A program made the position numbers and the translations under genes. A stretch of 47,437 bases of DNA from Antarcticimicrobium sp. (GTDB lineage Bacteria; Pseudomonadota; Alphaproteobacteria; Rhodobacterales; Rhodobacteraceae), in NCBI RefSeq assembly GCF_029212575.1, contig NZ_JARGPK010000012.1, positions 1-47,437 of the forward strand. The letters run 5' to 3'. Shown here one piece after another: positions 8,998 through 16,415 of the stretch. Below the pieces are notes generated by a model. That model was not told the origin of the DNA and searched no databases. It saw only the letters and a program-made list of their open reading frames with translations. The stretch's first letter is position 1, and the number at the start of each line of letters is the position of its first letter.

Positions 8998-9041
8998 AGA
9001 CGATTCCTCTCCTCCGCGCGGGTCAGGGAGAGGAATCGTCT
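8998..9041 (-). promoter_or_regulatory. Perfect 15-bp inverted repeat at the end of asnC
   Basis: The arms AGACGATTCCTCTCC (8998-9012) and GGAGAGGAATCGTCT (9027-9041) are exact reverse complements with a 14-base loop. The right arm encodes the last residues of AsnC and the loop contains its stop codon. In RNA this forms a very stable hairpin between asnC and the dehydrogenase gene. There is no T tract, so RNA processing, attenuation or protein binding are as likely as simple termination. Confidence 0.6.
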
Positions 9042-9517
9042 TCGCGCAGCAGAAGATCGAGCGGCGGCACCCCGCCCGACTTCACCGGTTTGGTCACCAC
9101 ATAGGTGAAGTAGCGCGCCAGCCCGATGCGCGCCTCGAGCAATTCGTCGATCAGCCGCTGATAGGCGTTGATGTCGCGGGTGACGATCTGGAGCAGGTAG
9201 TCATAGCCGCCGCCCAGCGCCCAGCAGCCGACCACCTCGTCATACCCGGCCACCGATGCCTCAAAGGCGCGGAAACTGGCGGCGGTATGATCGGAGAGTT
9301 CGGCGGCGACGAAAACGGTGACGTGCGGCGCCAGTTTCTTCAGGTTTATCCGCGCGTTGTAGCTTTCGATCAACCCGGATTTCTCGAGCTTTTTCTGTCG
9401 GTTCCAGCAGGGCGTCGGCGACAGGCCGACCCGGTCGCCCAGCGCTGCCTTGGTGATGCGACCCTCCCCGGCCAGCACCTTGAGAATCTCGATATCACGT
9501 GCGTCGGGCTTGGCCAT
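9023..9517 (-). CDS. AsnC/Lrp-family transcriptional regulator (DoeX/AsnC-like)
   Basis: A 164-residue regulator. The N-terminal winged HTH covers about residues 5-55 (RDIEILKVLAGEGRITKAAL, then LGDRVGLSPTPCWNRQKKLE). The C-terminal RAM ligand-binding/oligomerisation domain contains VVGCWALGGGYDYLLQIV. In ectoine-degrading proteobacteria the homologue (DoeX/AsnC) sits at the same position and responds to pathway intermediates. A 7-8 bp dyad lies just upstream (9585-9607) and is a candidate autoregulatory site. The gene is flanked by stem-loops on both sides, which suggests its expression is set separately from its neighbours. Confidence 0.9.
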   Translation of the reverse strand: MAKPDARDIEILKVLAGEGRITKAALGDRVGLSPTPCWNRQKKLEKSGLIESYNARINLKKLAPHVTVFVAAELSDHTAASFRAFEASVAGYDEVVGCWALGGGYDYLLQIVTRDINAYQRLIDELLEARIGLARYFTYVVTKPVKSGGVPPLDLLLREDDSSP

Positions 9518-9584
9518 CTCGCCTCACTGTCTCATCGGGCCCCCCGTCGGGATCTGGGGCACGGCCCCTGCCTATCAGAGGCGG

Positions 9585-9607
9585 GCAAGAGACAAAACAT
9601 CTCTTGC
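9585..9607. promoter_or_regulatory. Dyad GCAAGAGA-N7-TCTCTTGC upstream of asnC
   Basis: A perfect 8-bp inverted repeat separated by CAAAACA lies between the EutC-like stop codon (9618) and the asnC start (9517). The AT-containing centre and roughly 15-bp core fit an Lrp/AsnC-type operator; it could also be a stem-loop ending the upstream transcript, though no T run follows on the minus strand. Confidence 0.5.
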
Positions 9608-9617
9608 GCGCGCTACG

Positions 9618-10604
9618 TCAGGCGCGGATCAGGGTGCCCGCATCGCCAATGGTCTGCATCACGTGGCTGGCGATGGCGGTGTCCTGCGCCCCGGTGCCGG
9701 TCAGATCGGCGATGGTGATATCGCCCGGCGCCTGCCGCCCGGTCCTTTTGCCCGCGATCACCTCGCCCAGTTCGGCGGGCGGGCCGCCGGTCCAAAGGCC
9801 GCTGGCAAGCGCCGCCTCCAGCTCGCCCGAGGTCTCGCACTGGCTGACCCGGTCGCAGACATAGGCGTCGGCGCGCACCAGGGCCTCGGGCTCGATCTCG
9901 GTCTTTCCGGCCTGGTCGGAGCCCATGGCGGTGACATGCAGGCCCGGATGCAGCCAGTCGGCCATGAGAACCGGCGCGCGCGCCGGGGTGGTGGTGACGA
10001 CAAGCTGGCACTGCGCCACCATTCCGGCGGCATCCGGGGCCACCTCGGCCGGGATGCCCAGCGCGCGGGAAAGATCCTCGGCGCAGGCGGCGGATTTGTC
10101 GGCGTCGCGGCCATGTACCATCACACGGGTGAACGGCCGCACCAGATGCGCCGCCCGCATCTGCAATCGCGCCTGCAACCCGGTGCCGATCACTCCCGCC
10201 GTCTCCACCCGTTCGGGCGCGAGGTGACGCGCGGCGACCGCCCCGGCGGCGGCGGTGCGGATATCGGTGAGATAGCCGTTGTCGAGAAAAACCGCCTGCA
10301 CCAGCCCGGTTTTCGCCGAGAACAGGATCATCAGCCCGTTGAGGCTGGGCAGGCCCAGTTTCGGATTGTCGAAGAACCCGGGGCTGACCTTGATCGCGAA
10401 GCCGTCGAAACCGGGGATATAGGCGGTTTTCACGTCGACCTCGCCGTTTGCAGCCGGCAGGTCCATCGAGAGGATCGGCGGCATCACCACCCCGCCCGAG
10501 GCCAGCGCGGCAAAGGCGCGCTCGATCACGTCCACTGTGGTCAGGTCCAGAGCGACCGCAGCGCGCAACTCGGGCTCGGTCACGATGCGGATGTCATGCG
10601 CCAT
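9618..10604 (-). CDS. eutC: Ornithine cyclodeaminase / mu-crystallin family enzyme, EutC-like
   Basis: A 328-residue member of the OCD/mu-crystallin family. The N-terminal half has KTAYIPGF and the substrate-site run FSAKTGLVQAVFLDNGYLTDIRTAAAG. The NAD-binding Rossmann motif is GVIGTGLQARLQ. Family members reduce imines or deaminate amino acids; EutC is part of hydroxyectoine conversion and the related BhcD is an iminosuccinate reductase. The first codons overlap the EutB-like gene by 11 bases, so the two are translationally coupled, matching the paired eutB-eutC arrangement. The exact substrate is not provable from sequence. Confidence 0.82.
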   Translation of the reverse strand: MAHDIRIVTEPELRAAVALDLTTVDVIERAFAALASGGVVMPPILSMDLPAANGEVDVKTAYIPGFDGFAIKVSPGFFDNPKLGLPSLNGLMILFSAKTGLVQAVFLDNGYLTDIRTAAAGAVAARHLAPERVETAGVIGTGLQARLQMRAAHLVRPFTRVMVHGRDADKSAACAEDLSRALGIPAEVAPDAAGMVAQCQLVVTTTPARAPVLMADWLHPGLHVTAMGSDQAGKTEIEPEALVRADAYVCDRVSQCETSGELEAALASGLWTGGPPAELGEVIAGKRTGRQAPGDITIADLTGTGAQDTAIASHVMQTIGDAGTLIRA

Positions 10605-11601
10605 AGCGTTTTCCCTTCAGCGTCAGATCGCCCAGTTGCACGTCCCGCCCCGCCATCAGCCGATGAAACAGCCCCATGTCGAGGTTGCGGCCGGTGATGA
10701 TGGTGCCGACCGGCCCCGTGGCCTGCGGCAGCTTGCCCGCCAGCAGGGCCGCCAGACCCACGACGCTGCCCCCCTCGGCGACGATGCGGTCCTCGTAGAA
10801 CAGCACCTGCATGGCATCGCGGATCTCTTCCTCGCTCACCAGCAGGGTGTCATCCAGGTAGTCACGGCAAAGCGGAAAGCTGAGCCGGTTCTGCATCCCG
10901 ATGCCGCCACCGAGGCTGTCGGCGAGGCTGGGAACCTCGCGCACCTCGACCGGATGGCCGGCAGCAAGCGACAGGTGCATCGCCGCGCCCCGGTCCATGG
11001 TCACGCCGATCACCTTGACCCCCGGGTTGATCGATTTCGCCGCCAGCGCCACCCCGGCGGCCAGCCCGCCGCCCGAAAGCGGCACCAGGATCATGTCGAG
11101 ATCGGGCCGCGCCTCCATCATCTCCAGCCCGATGGTGCCCTGCCCGGCGATCACCCGGGCATCGTCGAAGGGCGAGATTTCGACCAGCCCCTCGACCTCG
11201 ACCAGCCGCTGGCTTTCCTCCAGTGCCTCGTCCTGGCTGGTGCCGCAGATCTTCACCTCTGCCCCCAGCGCGCGGATGCCCTCGACCTTGGCCTGCGGCA
11301 CCAGTTCGGACATGCAGATCACCGCGCGCAGCCCCCGTTTCGCCGCCGCGTAGGCCACGCCGCGCCCGTGGTTGCCGGTGGAACAGCAGGTCACGCCCGC
11401 CGTGCCTTCCCGCAGGGACATCACCGCGTTCATCGCACCGCGCAGCTTGAAGGCTCCGATCGGCTGCATGTTTTCCAGCTTGAGCAGAACCTCCTGCCCG
11501 GTGCGGGCCGTCATGTACGGCGAAGGCACGAAGGGGGTGGCATCGGCGACGCCCCGGATCACCTGCCGCGCGGCGAGAATGTCGGAAAGGGTGAGAGGCA
11601 T
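10594..11601 (-). CDS. eutB: Threonine dehydratase-like PLP enzyme, EutB-like
   Basis: A 335-residue fold-type II PLP enzyme. The Schiff-base lysine is K52 (GAFKLRGAMNAV), STGNHGRGVAYA is the substrate loop, and SGGGLAAG is the phosphate-binding glycine loop. It lacks the ACT regulatory domain of biosynthetic IlvA, so it is a catabolic dehydratase. EutB of ectoine clusters and BhcB (beta-hydroxyaspartate dehydratase) are the nearest named families. The start at 11601 begins MPLTLSDILAARQVI, where family similarity starts. Downstream coupling to the OCD enzyme implies that an enamine/imine product is handed on for reduction. Confidence 0.82.
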   Translation of the reverse strand: MPLTLSDILAARQVIRGVADATPFVPSPYMTARTGQEVLLKLENMQPIGAFKLRGAMNAVMSLREGTAGVTCCSTGNHGRGVAYAAAKRGLRAVICMSELVPQAKVEGIRALGAEVKICGTSQDEALEESQRLVEVEGLVEISPFDDARVIAGQGTIGLEMMEARPDLDMILVPLSGGGLAAGVALAAKSINPGVKVIGVTMDRGAAMHLSLAAGHPVEVREVPSLADSLGGGIGMQNRLSFPLCRDYLDDTLLVSEEEIRDAMQVLFYEDRIVAEGGSVVGLAALLAGKLPQATGPVGTIITGRNLDMGLFHRLMAGRDVQLGDLTLKGKRYGA

Positions 11602-11678
11602 CGGCGCCCGCCTTGTTGCTGGTGGTTCGGCTCGTTGTGCAGAACACCGACTTGCCCCCCCTGCTGTCAAGGGGCGGC

Positions 11679-12941
11679 TCAGGCCGGTTGCAACGCCCCG
11701 AGGTCCAGCAGCGCGCCCGAAGCGCGCAGGCTGTCGCGAACCACCTCCGGCGCGAACCGGTCCTGCGCGGTCAGCGCGGCGGCGGTGCCGGCAGCCTGTC
11801 CGGTGGCCATCGCGGTGCCCATCACCCGGATCGCCGCGCCGGCCTTGCGGTCGCCATCGGCCAGCCGCCCGGCGCAAAACAAGTTGGGCGTATCCACCGA
11901 GTGCAGGCAGGAGAGCGGGATCTGGTAGGCGGACTTCTCCGGCGGGTAATCGAAGCTGCTGACGAAGCTGGCGCGGTCATGCCACTCTGCCCCCCAGGCG
12001 CCCAGCGCGATACAATCGTCGAACCGCTTGCGCGCGGCGATCTCACCCCATGTCAGCTGGTGGCGGCAATTCAGGTGGCGCGATTCCCGGGTGCCGATTT
12101 CCGGCCCGGTGGAGGCGAGATAGGCATCCTCGCAGCCCGGGATGGTGCGCACCGCGTCGAGATAGGCCCAGGCCTGCCGCCGCGCATCCGCCTCGGCCCG
12201 GCTGAGCGAAGCCCCGTCGCGCGGATCGTAATCGACCGAGGCGAGGTAGAGCACCATGTCACCCGAGATTGGCAGCCGCACGATCACGCAGCGGTCCTTG
12301 GTCACCGTGCCAGGGGCAAAGCCCTGGGCCGCGATGGCCGAAGCGATCTGGTCGGCGGTGACGGTCACATCCTTGGGGATACCGCCGAACCTTGTGCCCA
12401 GCGTGCCGAGGTTCACCCCGTCGGCATTGCCATAGCGGGTGCTTGCCCCGCCCAGCGCGGCAAGATCGCCCTCGCCGGTGCAATCGACAAAAGCGCCGGC
12501 CTGCACCGTGGTCTTGCCGCCGTGATCGGCAAAACTCAGCCCGGTGATCCGGTCGCCGTCGCGCACCGCATCGGTGACGAAGCCGCCGAACCGCACCTCG
12601 ACACCGGCCTCTGCCGTCATCTCGTCAAACACCCGCTTGAGCGCCTCGGGCTCGAACACGGCAAAGACGCCGCGAAACCGCTGCGGCGGGGTCACCGCGC
12701 CCCGGGCGCGCAGCCGCGCGACCACCTCGGCGCCGATGCCGCCCACCGCCATTTGCGGCGGGTCGCCCAGCGTGTAGAGCCCGCAGAAGGTCAGCACGTT
12801 ACGCGTCGTCGCCGCGCCGCCAAGGCAGCCGTGACGTTCCAGCAGCAGGGTTCTGGCCCCGCTGCGCGCGCTGGCGATGGCGGCGGCACTGCCGGCGGTG
12901 CCCCCCCCGGCGACGATGACGTCGTACCCGGGCATGCTCAT
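11679..12941 (-). CDS. FAD-dependent oxidoreductase (PF12831-type)
   Basis: A 420-residue flavoprotein. The N-terminal dinucleotide motif VIVAGGGTAGSAAA is followed by LLERHGCLGGAATTRNV, typical of the FAD_oxidored family. A second FAD contact appears late in the chain (NLFCAGRLADGDRKAGAAIR). The start at 12941 overlaps the permease stop by four bases (ATGA) and has GGAGG just upstream. It is encoded between an ABC transporter and the EutB/EutC pair, so it probably carries out the first oxidation of the imported compound. The substrate is unknown, and no such gene is known to me from the standard ectoine cluster. Confidence 0.82.
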   Translation of the reverse strand: MSMPGYDVIVAGGGTAGSAAAIASARSGARTLLLERHGCLGGAATTRNVLTFCGLYTLGDPPQMAVGGIGAEVVARLRARGAVTPPQRFRGVFAVFEPEALKRVFDEMTAEAGVEVRFGGFVTDAVRDGDRITGLSFADHGGKTTVQAGAFVDCTGEGDLAALGGASTRYGNADGVNLGTLGTRFGGIPKDVTVTADQIASAIAAQGFAPGTVTKDRCVIVRLPISGDMVLYLASVDYDPRDGASLSRAEADARRQAWAYLDAVRTIPGCEDAYLASTGPEIGTRESRHLNCRHQLTWGEIAARKRFDDCIALGAWGAEWHDRASFVSSFDYPPEKSAYQIPLSCLHSVDTPNLFCAGRLADGDRKAGAAIRVMGTAMATGQAAGTAAALTAQDRFAPEVVRDSLRASGALLDLGALQPA

Positions 12942-13771
12942 GTCCTCCAACCCAGCAGGCGGCGCTCGATCATGCCGATGACGGTGCTGACCAGCACCCC
13001 CAGCAGCGACAGGATCACCACACCGGCGAACAGCCGTTCGAGGTCATAGAGCGACCCGGCCTGAAGGATATAGGCGCCGATACCGTATTCCGCGCCCAGC
13101 ATTTCCGCCGCGACCAGCAGGATGATGGCGATGGCCAGGCTGATGCGCAGCCCCGACAGGATACCCGGCATCGCGCCCGGCAGCACGATCTTGCGCACGA
13201 TCGACCACCACGACAGGCCAAAGCTTTGCCCCATGCGGATCAGCGTGCGGTCGACGTTGTCCACCGCGCCGTAGGTGGCGACGACCGTGGGGGTGAAGGT
13301 GCCAAAGGCGATCAGCGCGTATTTCGATCCCTCGCCGATGCCGAACCAGATCACGAACAGCGGCAGCAGTGCGATCTTGGGAATCGGGAACAGCGCCGCG
13401 ACCAGCGGCACCAGCCCGGAGCGGGCGTAGGAGAACAGCCCGATCAGGATGCCGACGCTGACGCCGACGCTGGCGCCCAGCGCCGCGCCCACCGCCAGCC
13501 GCGACAGCGAGGGGCCCAGATGTTTGAACAGCAGCCCCGAATTGTACAATTCGCCGAAGGTTTTGAACACATCCGAGGGCTTGGGCAGGGTCAGGGCCGA
13601 GATCCAGCCGGTCTGCGTGCCCCATTCGGCGATCAGGATCAGAACGACGAAAACCGCAACCCCGACCCAGCGCTGCGAGCGCGGGGCAAAGCCGCCGCCG
13701 CGAAAGGCGATGGTCCGGGTTGGCGGCGTGTCGGCGGCGGGGGGTGTCGTGGTCAAGGTCGCGTCAGACAT
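12938..13771 (-). CDS. ABC transporter permease, SsuC/TauC type
   Basis: A 277-residue inner-membrane permease with about six transmembrane helices. The EAA-type loop (GQSFGLSWWSIVRKIVLPGAMPGILSGLRIS) is typical of the nitrate/sulfonate/taurine (NitT/TauT) family. The start at 13771 overlaps the end of the ATPase gene by eight bases; the ATG five codons upstream lies deeper in that gene. It pairs with the ATPase at 13764 and the binding protein at 14594. Confidence 0.9.
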   Translation of the reverse strand: MSDATLTTTPPAADTPPTRTIAFRGGGFAPRSQRWVGVAVFVVLILIAEWGTQTGWISALTLPKPSDVFKTFGELYNSGLLFKHLGPSLSRLAVGAALGASVGVSVGILIGLFSYARSGLVPLVAALFPIPKIALLPLFVIWFGIGEGSKYALIAFGTFTPTVVATYGAVDNVDRTLIRMGQSFGLSWWSIVRKIVLPGAMPGILSGLRISLAIAIILLVAAEMLGAEYGIGAYILQAGSLYDLERLFAGVVILSLLGVLVSTVIGMIERRLLGWRT

Positions 13772-14531
13772 TGAGAAGCTCCGCATCCGCCGCGCGGGCC
13801 TCGTCGCGCATCAATTGCCAAAGGTATTGCTGTTTCAGGTCGAGGTCGGGATCGCCCATCTGGCGTGCCTCCAGCGGGGTGTCGATCTCCACGATCTCGC
13901 GGATCCGGCCCGGGCGGCGGGACAGCACGACGATGGAATGGCCCAGCCGCACCGCCTCGTGCAGGTTGTGGGTGACATAGACGGCCGTGAAGGGCTGGCG
14001 CACCCAGAGGCTGACCAGGTCGTCCATCAAGAGTTCGCGGGTCTGGCTGTCCAGCGCCGAGAGCGGTTCGTCCATCAGCATCACGGCGGGGTTTACCGCC
14101 AGCGCGCGGGCGATGGCGACACGCTGTTTCATGCCGCCCGAGAGCTGCTTCGGCAGCGCGTCGGCGAAATCGCTCAGCTTGGTGCGCGCCAGCACGTCGT
14201 CGATGATCCGTTTTGCCTCGGCGCCGCGAATGCGGTGATCCTCCAGCACCAGAGAGATGTTGCCGCGCACGCTGCGCCAGGGCAGCAGCGCGAAATCCTG
14301 GAACACGTAAGTCAGCGGGTTGAGGCAGTTTTCCGGCGGCGCGCCAACCTGGAGGATCTGGCCCGCGCCGGGCCGTTCGAGCCCGCCGATCAGGCGCAGC
14401 AGCGTGGATTTCCCGCAGCCCGAGGGGCCGACGATACACACGATCTTTCCCGTCGGTATGTTCAGGGTGATGTCGCGCAACACCTCGAACTCCTTGTAGG
14501 AATGGCCGATCGCCTCGAGCCTGATGTCCAT
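13764..14531 (-). CDS. ABC transporter ATP-binding protein, SsuB/TauB type
   Basis: A 255-residue ATPase. Walker A is GPSGCGKS at residues 35-42, the signature is LSGGMKQR, and Walker B is [12 protein letters not shown], followed by the H-loop YVTHNLHEA. It energises import by the neighbouring permease. The start at 14531 (MDIRLEAIGH) is preferred over an ATG-like start 12 codons upstream because family similarity begins there. Confidence 0.93.
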   Translation of the reverse strand: MDIRLEAIGHSYKEFEVLRDITLNIPTGKIVCIVGPSGCGKSTLLRLIGGLERPGAGQILQVGAPPENCLNPLTYVFQDFALLPWRSVRGNISLVLEDHRIRGAEAKRIIDDVLARTKLSDFADALPKQLSGGMKQRVAIARALAVNPAVMLMDEPLSALDSQTRELLMDDLVSLWVRQPFTAVYVTHNLHEAVRLGHSIVVLSRRPGRIREIVEIDTPLEARQMGDPDLDLKQQYLWQLMRDEARAADAELLNV

Positions 14532-14593
14532 TGCAGTCTCCGAAATCAGTTCCGGGGCGCGGGTCACGCCGCGCCCCGGAAAATGGGCATGGG

Positions 14594-15613
14594 TCAGCCG
14601 ATGGTCTCGACGTAGGAGGGATCGACCAGCGTCTCCATGGTGACTGCGCTGTCGACCAGCCCCTCGGACTTGAACCAGTCGAGCTGATCCCTGACCGAGG
14701 CCAGGTTCAGCGCCGCGTTCTGGTTCAGGCGCATGGTGCCGTTGATGATCGACGGCGCCGCCTTTTCGCGCGGACGGTCGGTGTAGACGTATTTGTGGAT
14801 CAGATCGACCATCTCGTTCACGCCGGCCTCGCCGCCGGATTGGTCGATCATCGCGCCGTTATAGTCGTCCACCCCGCGCGAGAACCCGGCGAGGAAACTT
14901 TCGGTCATCGCCCGTTCATCCGCCGCGTTCTTGGCCGAGGTGAAGACGGTGGTGACCTGGTAGTTCGGGATGTAATCCTGCACCGCGCCGACGATGTGCA
15001 CCGCGCCCGAGCCGGCCAGCGGCTTGGCGATATGCGGCACGATGTTCCAGGCGTCGATCTGGCCCGACTTCAGCGCACCGATCACGGCGCCGACCTTTTG
15101 CAGCGGCTTGAACGACATCTCGATCCCTTCGGCCTTGGCGATCTGCGAGCCGACATAGTGGAACGACGAGCCGGTCTGGGTCACCCCGTAGCTCTTGCCG
15201 CCCAGTTTCGACGGGTGGTCGATCCCGGCCTGGAAGGCGGCGTCGGAAACCAGGATCTGCTGGCCGTCGATGCCCTCTTCCTCGGCCAGCGCGCCGCCGA
15301 TCACCTTGACCGCGCCCTTTTGCGCCAGGGAGATCAGACCGCCGGAAATCGCGGTGACCGCATAGTTGATATCGCCGCTGGCGATGGCCACGGCCATCGG
15401 CTGGGCGGCCTGGAAAAAGACCAGTTCCGCATCGAGGCCGGCCTCGGTGAAATAGTCACGCTCGACGGCGACGAAACTGCCCGAATGCGAGGTGAAGCGC
15501 AGCGCGCCCACCTTGATCTTGCGATTGGCGGCGATGGCCGGGGCGGCCAGGGCCGTTGCGGCGGCGGTGCCCCCCATCAGGGCCAGTGCCTTGCGGCGGT
15601 TCAGTTTGATCAT
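14594..15613 (-). CDS. ABC transporter substrate-binding protein, NitT/TauT type
   Basis: A 339-residue periplasmic protein. The N-terminus MIKLNRRKALALMGG followed by AAATALAAPAIAA looks like a Tat or long Sec signal peptide (twin Arg at 6-7) with cleavage near residue 36. The mature part has the SsuA/TauA-like opening KIKVGALRFTSHSGSFVAVE and the region VFFQAAQPMAVAIASGDINY. GGGAGG-type Shine-Dalgarno bases (GGGAGGATACC before ATG) support the start at 15613. It delivers an unidentified ligand to the permease; linkage to EutB/EutC suggests a small nitrogenous compound rather than a sulfonate. Confidence 0.88.
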   Translation of the reverse strand: MIKLNRRKALALMGGTAAATALAAPAIAANRKIKVGALRFTSHSGSFVAVERDYFTEAGLDAELVFFQAAQPMAVAIASGDINYAVTAISGGLISLAQKGAVKVIGGALAEEEGIDGQQILVSDAAFQAGIDHPSKLGGKSYGVTQTGSSFHYVGSQIAKAEGIEMSFKPLQKVGAVIGALKSGQIDAWNIVPHIAKPLAGSGAVHIVGAVQDYIPNYQVTTVFTSAKNAADERAMTESFLAGFSRGVDDYNGAMIDQSGGEAGVNEMVDLIHKYVYTDRPREKAAPSIINGTMRLNQNAALNLASVRDQLDWFKSEGLVDSAVTMETLVDPSYVETIG

Positions 15614-15625
15614 GGTATCCTCCCT

Positions 15626-15635
15626 AGTGATCACT
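15626..15635. promoter_or_regulatory. Perfect palindrome AGTGATCACT between gntR and the binding-protein gene
   Basis: A 10-bp perfect palindrome in the 35-base gap between the GntR stop codon and the binding-protein start, directly before the ribosome-binding site. It could be an operator of the adjacent GntR protein acting on the transporter operon. It is short, so chance is not excluded. Confidence 0.3.
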
Positions 15636-15648
15636 CGTGGTTTCGGGG

Positions 15649-16320
15649 TCAGCCCCCGTCTCTCAGCTCGGCCTCGATATCGCGTTCCAGGATGGTGATC
15701 GCGGCGGGGGCGTCGCGCGCCAGAACCGCGTCGAGCAGCGCCCGCTGCCGCCCCTCGCGCGCGGCGAAATCCAGCATCCCCTCGCGCAAGAGCGCCAGTC
15801 GGAAGCGGCGGCTCTGGTCAAAGAACTTGCGTTGCAGATCGGTCAGGCGCGGACTGCCGCTGGCCTCGATCAGGGTGGCGGAAAAGGCGCGGCAGGCCTC
15901 GTCCCATTCCAGCGCGGTCAGGTTGTCGGGGGTGGCCTGCACCGCCGTCTCGGCCTTGCGCAGGGCATGGTGGGCGGCGATCACCCGCCCCTCCCAGGCG
16001 ACGGTGCCATGGGCGATGGCCAGCGAAAGCGCCAGTTTCTCGATCTCGGCGCGGACCATGATGATGTCGCGCAGATCGTCCTCGGTGGCGGAGGTAACGC
16101 GAAACCCGCGCTGCGCGGTGGCCTCGACCAGCCCCTCGGCGCTGAGCATCCGCAGGGTTTCGCGCATCGAGTGGTTCGACCCGCCGTAGCGCCGCCGCAG
16201 CGCCTCGATCTTGAGCTTTTGGTTGGGTTGCAGCGCGCCGAAGGAGATGTCGCGCCTGACCGCCGAGGCCAGCATCGCCACGACGGTTTCGTCCTCCCTG
16301 TCGTCACGGCCGAATACCAT
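15649..16320 (-). CDS. GntR-family regulator (FadR/FCD subfamily)
   Basis: A 223-residue regulator. The N-terminal winged HTH includes LKIEALRRRYGGSNHSMRETLRMLSAEGLVE, with GFRV as the wing. The C-terminal all-helical FCD ligand-binding domain starts near residue 85 (LRDIIMVRAEIEKLAL). The start at 16320 leaves AGGA six bases upstream; an ATG two codons earlier at 16326 has no room for a ribosome-binding site. As first gene of the catabolic island on this strand it probably controls the transporter and enzyme genes that follow. Confidence 0.88.
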   Translation of the reverse strand: MVFGRDDREDETVVAMLASAVRRDISFGALQPNQKLKIEALRRRYGGSNHSMRETLRMLSAEGLVEATAQRGFRVTSATEDDLRDIIMVRAEIEKLALSLAIAHGTVAWEGRVIAAHHALRKAETAVQATPDNLTALEWDEACRAFSATLIEASGSPRLTDLQRKFFDQSRRFRLALLREGMLDFAAREGRQRALLDAVLARDAPAAITILERDIEAELRDGG

Positions 16321-16327
16321 TGTCATC

Positions 16328-16386
16328 CTTGCGCGAAAATATTGGACATTTTGCCATTTGTTTCATCATCCGGAAAAACGCGCAAG
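16328..16386. promoter_or_regulatory. Spaced inverted repeat CTTGCGCG-N43-CGCGCAAG in front of gntR
   Basis: Two 8-bp arms (16328-16335 and 16379-16386) flank an AT-rich 43-base stretch that should hold the gntR promoter. Paired half-sites four helical turns apart could allow regulator binding around the promoter. The same CTTGCGCG sequence forms a perfect palindrome after gdhA (24652-24665), so it may instead be a general GC-rich motif. Confidence 0.3.
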
Positions 16387-16415
16387 ACTGTTTCCGAGGT
16401 CTCGGCGCGGGTCGG

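Noticed and set aside
12941-12950. TTG start for the FAD oxidoreductase three codons upstream
   Set aside because: The ATG at 12941 has GGAGG at the right distance and a four-base overlap with the permease stop.
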